Source: an uncultured Veillonella sp. (lineage in GTDB: Bacteria; Bacillota; Negativicutes; Veillonellales; Veillonellaceae). From it: a stretch of DNA of 64,000 bases. The stretch lies in the NCBI GenBank assembly GCA_900550455.1, contig URSE01000002.1, positions 4,848 to 68,847 on the forward strand, in the 5' to 3' direction. Below the pieces are notes generated by a model. It saw only the letters and a program-made list of their open reading frames with translations. It was not told the origin of the DNA and did not search any database. Position 1 is the stretch's first letter. Every line of letters begins with the position of its first letter. Positions 54,235 through 64,000 of this stretch are shown here, one piece after another. A program made the position numbers and the translations under genes.

Positions 54235-56259
54235 TTAATCCTTAGTAAATAATTCTTTTTCATGATTAATAAACCATGTAGTTAAGAGGGTCCAATCGCG
54301 AGACTTATCCGCATGATTATCAACAGGCCGTACTTGTTTCACAGGTTCTGCACTAGGTATATTAGTCTCACCATAATCCATACGCACATCCCCCATCATA
54401 GTATCAGTAATCCATTGATATGGGGTAACTAATACTTCTTCTTGTTTATCAAACAAGGAAGGGGTAATTGAATAATACTCAAATCCCTTAGGTGCTATAG
54501 CTTCAATAATCGTTGGCATCAGACTCATATGGGTCCCTTTTTGAGTTGCGAACATAGCTTGTTCTAGTTCAGGATGTTGTAGTAAACCAACTGTACAGAA
54601 CATATCACGCAAAGTATAGTCTCGACGGATAAGAGATGTGTTTCTAAGGCTACCCAGAAGATTTGAATGGTCCCCTGTCACTAAAAAGAGACTATCAGGA
54701 TATTCTTCTTTCATAGCCTCAACAAAATTAAAAATGGCCTTATCACTATACCGATACGTTGCCAATTCCTTATTACGAGTTTTATTGCTTCGTAAATCTT
54801 CTCCTACCTCTGGCATAACCTTATTAGGGTCATAATCCAATAGCGAGTCTTCCATTTTATAAGGACCATGATTAGATGTAGTGTAAATAAAGTGGAAGGT
54901 TGGTTGATCAAGCCCTTTAATTTGCTCAGCTATAGTTTCTAAAAATACATGGTCATAGACGCCAACCCAAGTTTTAGGTGCATTAGGACCACAGAATATG
55001 GAGGCACTTTCTACTCTATCAAAGCCTTGTGCCTTACCAAAGTGATTAAAGTTCCCATAGGATGCATTCCCTCCATACCAATAAATAGTTTGATAGCCCA
55101 AGGCCTTCATTTGACTGGCAAAAGATGTAGGAAACGCCCCTTGCCAAAAAGATTCTCGTTCATTAATCTCAAGGCCCCCATCATAGAGACCACTCATCAA
55201 ACTTACAATAGATGGTCTTGAAACATTCCCAGCAGGCAAAAAATTAGGAATGCCAACCGTATGCTTATCCTCTTTAAAATTCCATAAACCGGGGCAAACA
55301 TTTAATAACTCATAAGGTTTATCGATTGACCACTGAGGTATACTTTCACCAACAATTAAAAAGATATGCTTTGGCTTCTTAATCCTTGGACCCTTAGCCA
55401 CACGCTTAAACGCATATAAAGGATTTTCTAAGTCATGCCAATTATCCCTATATTGCTCTGGTACAAGATGGCTAATCGCTTCATCAATATCTTCTTCTGA
55501 TACTTGGAATTCCGACCGTAAAGGATGCTTATAGACCGTTTCCAAAGCACATAAGTCAGGTACCGTTGCACGGGCGAAGAAAATATCTTCTTTCACTACG
55601 GTAGGAACTGTATCCCATTCTGGTTTATCATCATGAGATAAGCTCCCACCATAGCGGAACCAATAAAAACCTAGTACTGATAGGATAATCAAAAAGATAT
55701 TCCACAGAATGATTTGCCAAGTATCGTCAAATCCAGGGTAGGCAATAGACGGTAAAGATAGAAACACATGCCCCATAAACCAAGATAGGATGGCAACTGG
55801 TAGGAAACCAAGTAATACTAATACACCGTGATCCTGATTTAAGAACACATCTACTAAATTCTTCTTTTCTGCATGCTTTCCATAATGAACCATGTAATTA
55901 TAAGTGTCATGAAAATGCTTATAGAATATCATCTTGCCCGCAAAGGCCGCATACAAAACACAGGAATACAAGGTTAAAGCAAGTAACCGTACCAAGTCTT
56001 CATACTGATGGTAAGCATCTATCCAAAGAGCAGGTATGGTAACAAATACCAATGGAACCAGAAATACATAAGCATCAAAATCCATGCCCCACCAAAATCC
56101 ATACTTACATGCACCTAAAACAGATGCCCACCGCCCTTGCCAGGAAGGATATGGATTATATACATGCATGAAGATGAACCGAAATATGGCACTCAAAATA
56201 GGAGCCCAAATCATCAATTTAATATTTTGTTGTAGGGATAAGAAAAATTGCTCGCTCAT
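54235..56259 (-). CDS. Sulfatase-fold membrane transferase (LtaS/EptA-like), Ser at nucleophile position
   Basis: A 674-residue protein with five membrane helices in the first about 215 residues, then a periplasmic sulfatase-type domain. Visible are VGESIPQWS (near 302, metal-binding Glu), TTSNHGPYK, and TGDHSN near 540 with the metal-binding Asp-His. Relatives transfer phosphoglycerol or phosphoethanolamine to lipoteichoic acid, osmoregulated glucans or LPS. The usual nucleophile is Thr; the corresponding stretch here reads GNVSRPS, so Ser (or a neighbouring residue) may serve. It lies in an LPS-type glycan cluster, so decoration of LPS is the best guess. Confidence 0.75.
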   Translation of the reverse strand: MSEQFFLSLQQNIKLMIWAPILSAIFRFIFMHVYNPYPSWQGRWASVLGACKYGFWWGMDFDAYVFLVPLVFVTIPALWIDAYHQYEDLVRLLALTLYSCVLYAAFAGKMIFYKHFHDTYNYMVHYGKHAEKKNLVDVFLNQDHGVLVLLGFLPVAILSWFMGHVFLSLPSIAYPGFDDTWQIILWNIFLIILSVLGFYWFRYGGSLSHDDKPEWDTVPTVVKEDIFFARATVPDLCALETVYKHPLRSEFQVSEEDIDEAISHLVPEQYRDNWHDLENPLYAFKRVAKGPRIKKPKHIFLIVGESIPQWSIDKPYELLNVCPGLWNFKEDKHTVGIPNFLPAGNVSRPSIVSLMSGLYDGGLEINERESFWQGAFPTSFASQMKALGYQTIYWYGGNASYGNFNHFGKAQGFDRVESASIFCGPNAPKTWVGVYDHVFLETIAEQIKGLDQPTFHFIYTTSNHGPYKMEDSLLDYDPNKVMPEVGEDLRSNKTRNKELATYRYSDKAIFNFVEAMKEEYPDSLFLVTGDHSNLLGSLRNTSLIRRDYTLRDMFCTVGLLQHPELEQAMFATQKGTHMSLMPTIIEAIAPKGFEYYSITPSLFDKQEEVLVTPYQWITDTMMGDVRMDYGETNIPSAEPVKQVRPVDNHADKSRDWTLLTTWFINHEKELFTKD

Positions 56260-56310
56260 GGTTTATTAATTCCTACGCTATAATGGTTCTCATTACACAC
56301 TCTATCCCTA

Positions 56311-57069
56311 TTATAGTTTGCCCTTTGACTGATTTAAATAGTACAGCTTAACGTACTTTGTTACCGTATACATATAGTGGTATAGGGACAATATAAATCC
56401 TATTTTCCCATCAAGAAAACCTCTTTGTAAGATATATATCTTAAAAAAGGCCCACTGAGGTCTAATAATAATATCCTTCCAAAAAGAACAGCCCTTTCCC
56501 TCTTCATGATATTTTTCTGCTGCCGCAGATGTATACTTATTGAATTTAGTAAAGTATTGTGTCCAATTATCATATGTATAATGGAATAATTTTCCCTGTA
56601 AAGTAGCTTGTGGATAGGGACTGATAAAAGCTTCATGTACGAAACCCTCTACACTAGCTCCTTCCTTAGGCATTAAACGCAACACCTTATCAGACCGCAT
56701 AGATCCATGGCTAGCCTTGTTATAGTGGAATATATTATGACGACATAACCAATAGGCTCTTTTCTCTCCATCCTCTACAGCTTCTCTAATAGAACCATTT
56801 AATTCTGGAGATATACGCTCATCTGAATCAATAAACAGAATCCAATCACCTGATGCTTGACTGATACCAAATCGCCGCTGTTGAGACCAATCGCCATTAA
56901 GGGCATGAGGAATAACCTTGGCACCACATTCTTCTGCTAGTGCTACCGTTTTATCCGTACTACCATCATCAATAACTAGTATTTCATCAGCACATTGAAT
57001 GCTTTTGATGCAATCTACGATATGTTCCTCTTCATTACGGGCAAGTATAATCGCAGTAATTTTTGACAT
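56311..57069 (-). CDS. LPS core-type glycosyltransferase family 2 (WaaE/KdtX-like)
   Basis: A 252-residue GT-A enzyme. AIILARNEEEHIVDCIKSI (about 6-24), DEILVIDDGSTDKTVALA and the metal-binding FIDSDERI (near 93-100) match the WaaE/KdtX group, which adds a sugar to the inner LPS core. The C-terminal helices (about 195-245) are membrane-associated. The start is the ATG 57069 behind AAAGGGG; a second Met five codons upstream is possible. It sits between two sulfatase-fold genes, 32 bases after the first. Confidence 0.83.
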   Translation of the reverse strand: MSKITAIILARNEEEHIVDCIKSIQCADEILVIDDGSTDKTVALAEECGAKVIPHALNGDWSQQRRFGISQASGDWILFIDSDERISPELNGSIREAVEDGEKRAYWLCRHNIFHYNKASHGSMRSDKVLRLMPKEGASVEGFVHEAFISPYPQATLQGKLFHYTYDNWTQYFTKFNKYTSAAAEKYHEEGKGCSFWKDIIIRPQWAFFKIYILQRGFLDGKIGFILSLYHYMYTVTKYVKLYYLNQSKGKL

Positions 57070-57101
57070 AAATACCCCTTTCATTTACATCTTCACAATA
57101 C

Positions 57102-59021
57102 TTACCAATTATTCCCTTTAATAATCCGCCAAGCACTCACTTGCCGCATAGTATCCATCCAATCCTTGTTGTTTTGATCCATAGGATCCTTTAGGCTATG
57201 AATTGTTTTGCCATCAGACCACAAAGCGTGGTTAAAGGCAAAGGATTGCTTATCAAACAAACTTGGTACCATAGCTTCATAGCTTTGACCAGGTCTACCG
57301 ACCAATTGTGCAATAGTTGGAATCAATTGAATGGCCATGCCAAATTGATGGTCAGGCATCCAAGATTTTTCTAATCCTTGGCCATAAAAAATAGCTGGGA
57401 TAGTAGAGCGCACCATAGGACTTACTTCCTTAGCAAAGTTGAAGCGTTCGCTGTGATCGCCAGTGATGATAAATAGACCAGAAGGATCTTGAGCTTGCAT
57501 AGCCTTCACAAATTGACCCATCGTATGGTCCGCATACCAGAAGGTACCAATTTCTTGGATGGTATCTGGCTTATTGCCAATATCATCTGGAAGAGTACCC
57601 AGCTTACTTTGATCAAAGCCCTCTTGAGCCAAATCCATATTATAAGGAGGATGGTTAGTCGTGGTGAGGACGAAGTTAAATATTTTTTCTCCCTTATGGG
57701 CCTCCGTATAGGCTTCGATACCCTTAAAAAGATCCTTATCAGGCGCGCCCCAAGCATTACCCCCTTGGTAGTTAAGGTCAGAAGCATCGTGGAACTCGTC
57801 AAAATTTTGAGACAAGACAAAGCGTTTAACATCCTGCCAAGACCCAAAGCCCCCATACCAGAAGACAGTCTTATAACCAAGGCCCTTCATAACACTAGCA
57901 ATACCCATGCCATAAGAAGCTTGGTAGCTTGTTGGTTCATAGTTAGGGAAGAGACCTACATCAGGCATCCCTGTAAGGAAACCGTTAACAGCCGGCATTG
58001 TCCCTGTCCCTTGGGCTAAGAGATAATCTGCAGACATTCCCTTTTGGGTAAGACTTTTACCTTCGTGAGCCACATAATCACCGAACGATGCGTATTGAGG
58101 CAACATAGGCCATAGGCCATAGGATTCACCCAAAATAAAGGTGACCGTTTGCGGTTGAATCGGCAATTTTTCTTTATCAATAGTGTGCTTAAAGGATTCA
58201 TCGATAGTCCCAGCAGGCTTACCACCGAGGGCTACGATTTTTTCTTTTAACTGCTCTTCTGTTAGATCCACCTTATGGAATTGTTGCATTCGCTTATGAA
58301 TTGTTCTTACCCGATAGAGGGCTTGCGCATCATCCAAAATGGTTTCATTGAGAAGGGTTGAAGACATGCGAGTCGCATTTTCCCAGTTAATAGAATGAGT
58401 ATAGCTAAAGGCTCCGCCCCATCGGCAGAATATGGCAAAAATAACCAAAAGGATGGTAACTTCTCCTGTCCGCACCCACAATTGTCCAGGATTCTTAGGT
58501 TCCCAGGAGATTGGTTCCTTAGATAAGATTTTATTAATGACCTTAACCAAAATAGCACAAGCTATAATAGCCACAATCAAATAGGGTATGGCATGATATT
58601 CATTAATAGCCGTATTAATAATAGCTCCTATATCATCGTGGGCGCCATTAACCAACATAAGGTTATAACCAGATTCAAAAATATGGTAATAAGGAATCCG
58701 GATGATAAATAAGAGGGTCATAACAATGGTTGCCAAGGAGTACCAAATACGACGAATGGCTTGCGCTGGCCATGTAGCCCTAAAGGTTTGAACTAGAGTG
58801 GCAACAACAAATGGTACTAGGCAAATAACCCCAATAGTTTTCAAAGAAATTCTAAAACCGTACCAGAGTGTCATCCATATATCGTGGAACTTTACATCTG
58901 CTAGGGTATTAGCAAAAATGCCTAAAAATACGATGCGAAAAATGGTCAAGAGAACTACAAAAAAAATAAAGACTTTTCCTTCTTGTTGTAAGCCTTTCCA
59001 TAATCGATCAAAGTGTTTCAT
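57102..59021 (-). CDS. Sulfatase-fold membrane transferase (LtaS/OpgB-like)
   Basis: A 639-residue protein with five N-terminal membrane helices (about residues 15-205) and a periplasmic sulfatase domain from about 275. The motifs are LGESYGLWP (metal Glu), QGTGTMPAVNGFLTG (with the expected Thr nucleophile), TTTNHPPYN and TGDHSERFN. It is a paralogue of the 674-residue protein downstream and is expected to transfer a phospho-alcohol group to a glycan outside the cytoplasmic membrane. It is the first gene of the cluster, with a promoter at about 59054-59059 and a GGGGG-type ribosome binding site at the ATG 59021. Confidence 0.8.
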   Translation of the reverse strand: MKHFDRLWKGLQQEGKVFIFFVVLLTIFRIVFLGIFANTLADVKFHDIWMTLWYGFRISLKTIGVICLVPFVVATLVQTFRATWPAQAIRRIWYSLATIVMTLLFIIRIPYYHIFESGYNLMLVNGAHDDIGAIINTAINEYHAIPYLIVAIIACAILVKVINKILSKEPISWEPKNPGQLWVRTGEVTILLVIFAIFCRWGGAFSYTHSINWENATRMSSTLLNETILDDAQALYRVRTIHKRMQQFHKVDLTEEQLKEKIVALGGKPAGTIDESFKHTIDKEKLPIQPQTVTFILGESYGLWPMLPQYASFGDYVAHEGKSLTQKGMSADYLLAQGTGTMPAVNGFLTGMPDVGLFPNYEPTSYQASYGMGIASVMKGLGYKTVFWYGGFGSWQDVKRFVLSQNFDEFHDASDLNYQGGNAWGAPDKDLFKGIEAYTEAHKGEKIFNFVLTTTNHPPYNMDLAQEGFDQSKLGTLPDDIGNKPDTIQEIGTFWYADHTMGQFVKAMQAQDPSGLFIITGDHSERFNFAKEVSPMVRSTIPAIFYGQGLEKSWMPDHQFGMAIQLIPTIAQLVGRPGQSYEAMVPSLFDKQSFAFNHALWSDGKTIHSLKDPMDQNNKDWMDTMRQVSAWRIIKGNNW

Positions 59022-59053
59022 GAGACCCCCTAAAATCCATGTAATTATGCCTA

Positions 59054-59059
59054 ATTATA
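59054..59059 (-). promoter_or_regulatory. Extended -10 element of the glycan cluster
   Basis: TGG plus TATAAT on the minus strand, about 35 bases before the sulfatase start. No good -35 is visible. Confidence 0.5.
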
Positions 59060-59114
59060 CCACATTTAGGACTCTATTTTAGGGCCTACCACATTATTTA
59101 TAGACCCTTTATGG

Positions 59115-59120
59115 TATAAT
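59115..59120 (+). promoter_or_regulatory. Extended -10 element of the CNNM/CorC gene
   Basis: TGG plus TATAAT lies 40 bases before the start codon. The -35 is poor. It is divergent from the promoter at 59054-59059. Confidence 0.5.
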
Positions 59121-59160
59121 TTTAATGTTTACCTAAACTTTTTTATCAAAGGATATGTAT

Positions 59161-60516
59161 ATGGACTCTACCCTAATCATAGATTTTATAATCATTCTCG
59201 TCCTCATCGTGGCCTCTGGCTGGTTCTCCATGTCCGAGTTAGCCGTTATCAACGCCCGTAAGCACAAATTAGAAGAACTGGCTGAAGCTGGTGATAAACG
59301 GGCTATCCTAGCCCACAAATTGGCAGATGATCCTAACCAAATGTTTTCTACTGTACAAATTGGTATTACCTTGGTAGCCATCCTTATTGGTCTCTATTCC
59401 GGTGATACCTTTGCTGATTCTCTAAAAGAAGTACTCTTAGAAGCTATGCCTTGGTTAGGCTCCTATGCAGGATCTATCTCTTCTATTCTCATCGTCGTAC
59501 TCATTACCTACCTAACTCTAATCATTGGCGAATTGGTGCCAAAGCGTTTAGCCATTAACAGCCCGGAAACTATTTCTATCTGGATTGCTCGCCCTATCTA
59601 TGTGCTTAGCCTGACTCTTCGCCCTATCGTGGCTATCTTGGCTTGGTCTACAGACTTAGTTCTAAAAATCTTAGGTGTTAAAATCCATGAAGAACAAGCA
59701 GTTACGGAATCAGAAATTAACCAAATGCTCACAGAAGGTGTTGCCAAGGGTGCTTACGAAGAAGAAGAACCAATCATGGTCGATAACATCTTCCACTTGG
59801 CTGACATGGATGCAGGCGACGTCATGACACCGCGTACACAGGTAAGCTGGATTGACCTCAATGACACAGAAGAACACATCATGGAAGTTCTTTCTAATTC
59901 TTCTAACTACCGTATTCCAGTAGCCCATGATTCTTTGGATAAGCTTAAAGGCCTTATCACTGTGTCTGATGTATTAGGAAAAATACTAAAAAACGATGAG
60001 GATAAACCACTTAAACACCTTATCGCCCAATGCCTCAAGGATCCTATTATGGTTCCTGAATCCCTCTCCCTCATGAAGCTCATCGATACCTTCCGTACAG
60101 AAGGCGTTCACGAAACAGTCGTTCTCGATGAATATGGTTCTTTCTCTGGTCTCGTTACCCTCCATGACATCATGGAAGAAATCGTCGGTCTTATGCCATC
60201 CGGTGAAGAAGAACGAAAGGAAGAAGAAAACCGCATCGTCTCCCGCAGTGAAAATTCCTGGCTGGTAGATGGACTCTTAGACATCGACGAATTCAAGGAA
60301 TACTTCCACATGGAAGAGCCCCTTCCTGGCGAAGAAGATGATCTCTACAAGACCTTAGGTGGTTTCCTCACCTATCTCTTTGGTCGTATTCCAAAAGAAA
60401 TGGACAAGGTCATCTGGGAAGACTATATCTACGAAGTTATGGATATGGATAATACCAGGATTGATAAAATCCTCGTTACCTATCAACCAAAAGAAAATTT
60501 AGAAGAAAATCAATAA
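59161..60516 (+). CDS. CNNM/CorC-HlyC family membrane protein
   Basis: A 451-residue hemolysin-C/CorC-type protein. An N-terminal DUF21 (CNNM) membrane domain with about four helices (about 1-195) contains the conserved VIGELVPKRLAI; then a CBS pair (about 215-340) and a C-terminal CorC_HlyC transporter-associated domain (about 355-440). The family is linked to Mg2+/Co2+ export or resistance. I start at the ATG 59161, seven bases after AAAGGA; an in-frame ATG two codons earlier is almost on the site. It is one of the few plus-strand genes, divergent from the glycan cluster. Confidence 0.88.
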   Translation: MDSTLIIDFIIILVLIVASGWFSMSELAVINARKHKLEELAEAGDKRAILAHKLADDPNQMFSTVQIGITLVAILIGLYSGDTFADSLKEVLLEAMPWLGSYAGSISSILIVVLITYLTLIIGELVPKRLAINSPETISIWIARPIYVLSLTLRPIVAILAWSTDLVLKILGVKIHEEQAVTESEINQMLTEGVAKGAYEEEEPIMVDNIFHLADMDAGDVMTPRTQVSWIDLNDTEEHIMEVLSNSSNYRIPVAHDSLDKLKGLITVSDVLGKILKNDEDKPLKHLIAQCLKDPIMVPESLSLMKLIDTFRTEGVHETVVLDEYGSFSGLVTLHDIMEEIVGLMPSGEEERKEEENRIVSRSENSWLVDGLLDIDEFKEYFHMEEPLPGEEDDLYKTLGGFLTYLFGRIPKEMDKVIWEDYIYEVMDMDNTRIDKILVTYQPKENLEENQ

Positions 60517-60521
60517 GCAAA

Positions 60522-60557
60522 TAAAGACCACTAGGAAAGTTTCCTAGTGGTCTTTAT
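60522..60557. terminator. Bidirectional terminator between the CNNM and permease genes
   Basis: A near-perfect inverted repeat (60522-60538 and 60540-60556), AT-rich at both ends, between two converging genes. Confidence 0.8.
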
Positions 60558-60576
60558 TTATATACCTTATGTAATT

Positions 60577-62016
60577 TTATTCCTCTCTACTCAAATTCAC
60601 TTCTTTTAATGGTACCAGCTTAGTCTTGCGACTCAGCTTATAACCGAAGTAGAGAAGGAGGAAGGCTGGAATCCCAATATAGGCAACAGATACGCCATAC
60701 CAGTCGATTTCATCACCCAAAAAGGCCGAATAGTTTTGACCAGCAATGATAAAGATACACATAGCCAAGGCTAAGAGTGGCCCCAATGGGAAGAGAGAGG
60801 CTGTAAATGGCAATTCGCTAAGATGCCGTCCTTGTGCCTTAAAAGCCCGACGGAAACGATAGTGGGAAATAGCAATCCCCACCCAGGCAATAAAGCCAGA
60901 CATACCAGATATGTTGACCAACCAGTTGTAGGCTTGGCCTTCACCAATAAAGGATGTAAGGAAAGCAAAGAGACCTACAGCAGTTGTTGCCAAGAGGGCT
61001 GGTACAGGGACACCACGCTTATTGAGCTTAAGGAATATCTTTGGTGCCTGTCCTTCCTTAGCTAATGCATAGAGCATACGGGTAGAGGAATAGAGACCAG
61101 AGTTACCAGCAGACAAAACAGCTGTCAAGATAATGGCATTGATAAAGCTAGCGGCAAAGGCAAAGCCGAAGCGATCAAATACCAAGGTAAATGGAGAAAT
61201 GGATACATTCTCAATAGAAGAATTAAGAAGATTTGGATCCGTATAAGGAATCAGGAAACCAATGACAATGAAGGCACCAATATAGAACATCAAAATCCGC
61301 CAGAAGATGGATTTGATAGCCTTTGGCACATTCTTTTCAGGATCTTCTGATTCACCTGCAGCCACACCAATGAGTTCTGTCCCCTGGAAAGAGAAACCAG
61401 CCACCATAAAGATAGCTAAGATGGAACCCAAACCACCGACGAACGGAGCTTCGCCAGTTGTCCAGTTTTCAAATCCAGGAGAAGTCCCACCAATACCTAA
61501 AATAAGAAGAGATCCTATAAAGAGGAATACGAAGACTGTAATAACCTTGATAGAAGAGAATACATATTCGCTTTCACCGAAGGACCGGGTGGAGAGGATA
61601 TTGATGAGGAATAGGGCCCCTATAAAGAGGGCCGACCAAAGTGAGGCAGGTACATCAGGGAACCAATATTTCATAATCAGGGCACCCGCCAAAATTTCTG
61701 CAGCCAAGGTAATAGCCCAGTTAAACCAATAGTTCCAACCCAAGGCAAAGCCAAAAGCTGGATCCACATAGCGAGTGGCATAGGTTCCAAAGGAACCAGA
61801 TGTTGGCAAGTAGGTAGCCATTTCACCTAAACTTGTCATGAGGAAGTAAACCATAAGACCGATGAGGCCATAAGCTACAAGGGCACCACCAGGACCAGCA
61901 GTGGAGATAGTTTCCCCACCAGCCACAAAGAGGCCTGTTCCGATGGAACCACCCAAGGCAATCATCATCATATGACGAGATTTTAAACTACGTCGTAATT
62001 TTCTTTCTTCAGCCAT
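60577..62016 (-). CDS. Amino-acid permease (APC/AAT family, LysP-like)
   Basis: A 479-residue transporter with 12 hydrophobic segments. The N-terminal SRHMMMIALGGSIGTGLFV (about 13-31) is the hallmark of the AAT subfamily, and the ordering of helices fits LysP-type amino-acid:H+ symporters. LysP and GabP, AroP and the like cannot be separated from sequence alone; the SFGESEYVFSSIKV segment resembles LysP. Its start is only 12 bases after the gyrB stop, with the ribosome binding site overlapping that stop, so it may be transcribed with gyrB. It ends at a bidirectional terminator. Confidence 0.85.
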   Translation of the reverse strand: MAEERKLRRSLKSRHMMMIALGGSIGTGLFVAGGETISTAGPGGALVAYGLIGLMVYFLMTSLGEMATYLPTSGSFGTYATRYVDPAFGFALGWNYWFNWAITLAAEILAGALIMKYWFPDVPASLWSALFIGALFLINILSTRSFGESEYVFSSIKVITVFVFLFIGSLLILGIGGTSPGFENWTTGEAPFVGGLGSILAIFMVAGFSFQGTELIGVAAGESEDPEKNVPKAIKSIFWRILMFYIGAFIVIGFLIPYTDPNLLNSSIENVSISPFTLVFDRFGFAFAASFINAIILTAVLSAGNSGLYSSTRMLYALAKEGQAPKIFLKLNKRGVPVPALLATTAVGLFAFLTSFIGEGQAYNWLVNISGMSGFIAWVGIAISHYRFRRAFKAQGRHLSELPFTASLFPLGPLLALAMCIFIIAGQNYSAFLGDEIDWYGVSVAYIGIPAFLLLYFGYKLSRKTKLVPLKEVNLSREE

Positions 62017-62028
62017 GCTATCACGTTC

Positions 62029-63930
<1,902 letters not shown>

Positions 63931-64000
63931 TGTTCCTCCTTATAAAAATCAACCACAATTAGGTATCGTATGGTCTAACATTATTTTTTGCCTAAATTTT
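63931..64000 (-). other. Leader of gyrB at the window edge
   Basis: It holds the gyrB ribosome binding site AAGGAGG about 6 bases before the ATG. Short reading frames end at stops within this stretch and could be the tail of an upstream gene, but 70 bases are too few to identify it. Confidence 0.4.

Overview
The window looks like chromosomal DNA of a diderm Firmicute (class Negativicutes, most likely a Veillonella-like member of the Veillonellaceae). This is inferred from gene content, because no rRNA or marker comparison could be run. Firmicute-type genes (yybS-gdpP, RNase J, a T-box leader, the HemQ-type heme route, YhaN/YhaO) stand beside genes that need an outer membrane with LPS (an inverse-autotransporter beta barrel, GT25/GT2/GT4 LPS-type glycosyltransferases, VirK/YbjX, an ArnT-like transferase). 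A class-E fumarate reductase fits an anaerobic, succinate-handling metabolism. I saw no tRNA, rRNA, insertion sequence, prophage or CRISPR array. Almost all genes lie on the minus strand. The exceptions are a two-component system (12938-14981), panE (42331-43248) and a CNNM/CorC gene (59161-60516).

Layout: 1-4461 c-di-AMP phosphodiesterase gdpP (cut by the window edge), yybS, and RNase J with a long leader. 4941-8646: a UDG-like glycosylase, an ArnT-like transferase and DedA, then a flavodoxin. 8799-12358: fumarate reductase frdA-frdB-CCG subunit. 12938-14981: response regulator and histidine kinase. 15125-16399: stand-alone inverse-autotransporter barrel. 16887-21040: Eis-like and DUF2156 GNAT proteins, an orphan membrane fusion lipoprotein and a TPR lipoprotein. 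21175-25761: glutamate synthase large subunit. 26002-30334: heme operon hemE-hemH-cgoX-hemQ (coproporphyrin-dependent route) behind a possible attenuator. 30545-34664: YhaN/YhaO ATPase-nuclease pair. 34799-38991: tight operon of an MBL hydrolase, two DUF445 proteins and a FliB-like protein. 39100-42142: pta, an XRE regulator and a DASS transporter. 43355-48094: leuACDB with promoter, T-box and terminators. 48172-51271: MFS transporter and ClC exchanger. 51340-59021: envelope glycan cluster with two sulfatase-fold transferases. 59161-63930: CNNM protein, amino-acid permease and gyrB.

The strongest oddity is gyrB. Its normal start, with an excellent ribosome binding site, is followed at codon 15 by an in-frame TAA where the family has Glu or Lys; the rest of the gene is intact. 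Other notable points: a fumarate reductase flavoprotein with Ala in place of the FAD-linking His, a probable ATT start codon in a DUF2156 gene, a passenger-less intimin-type barrel, a promoter-terminator arrangement ahead of hemE that suggests attenuation, a leucine T-box with a repeated T-box-like motif, and a FliB-like protein with no flagellar genes in view. I found no clearly new multi-gene system. The MBL-DUF445-DUF445-FliB-like operon and the two-sulfatase glycan cluster are the best candidates for undescribed function.
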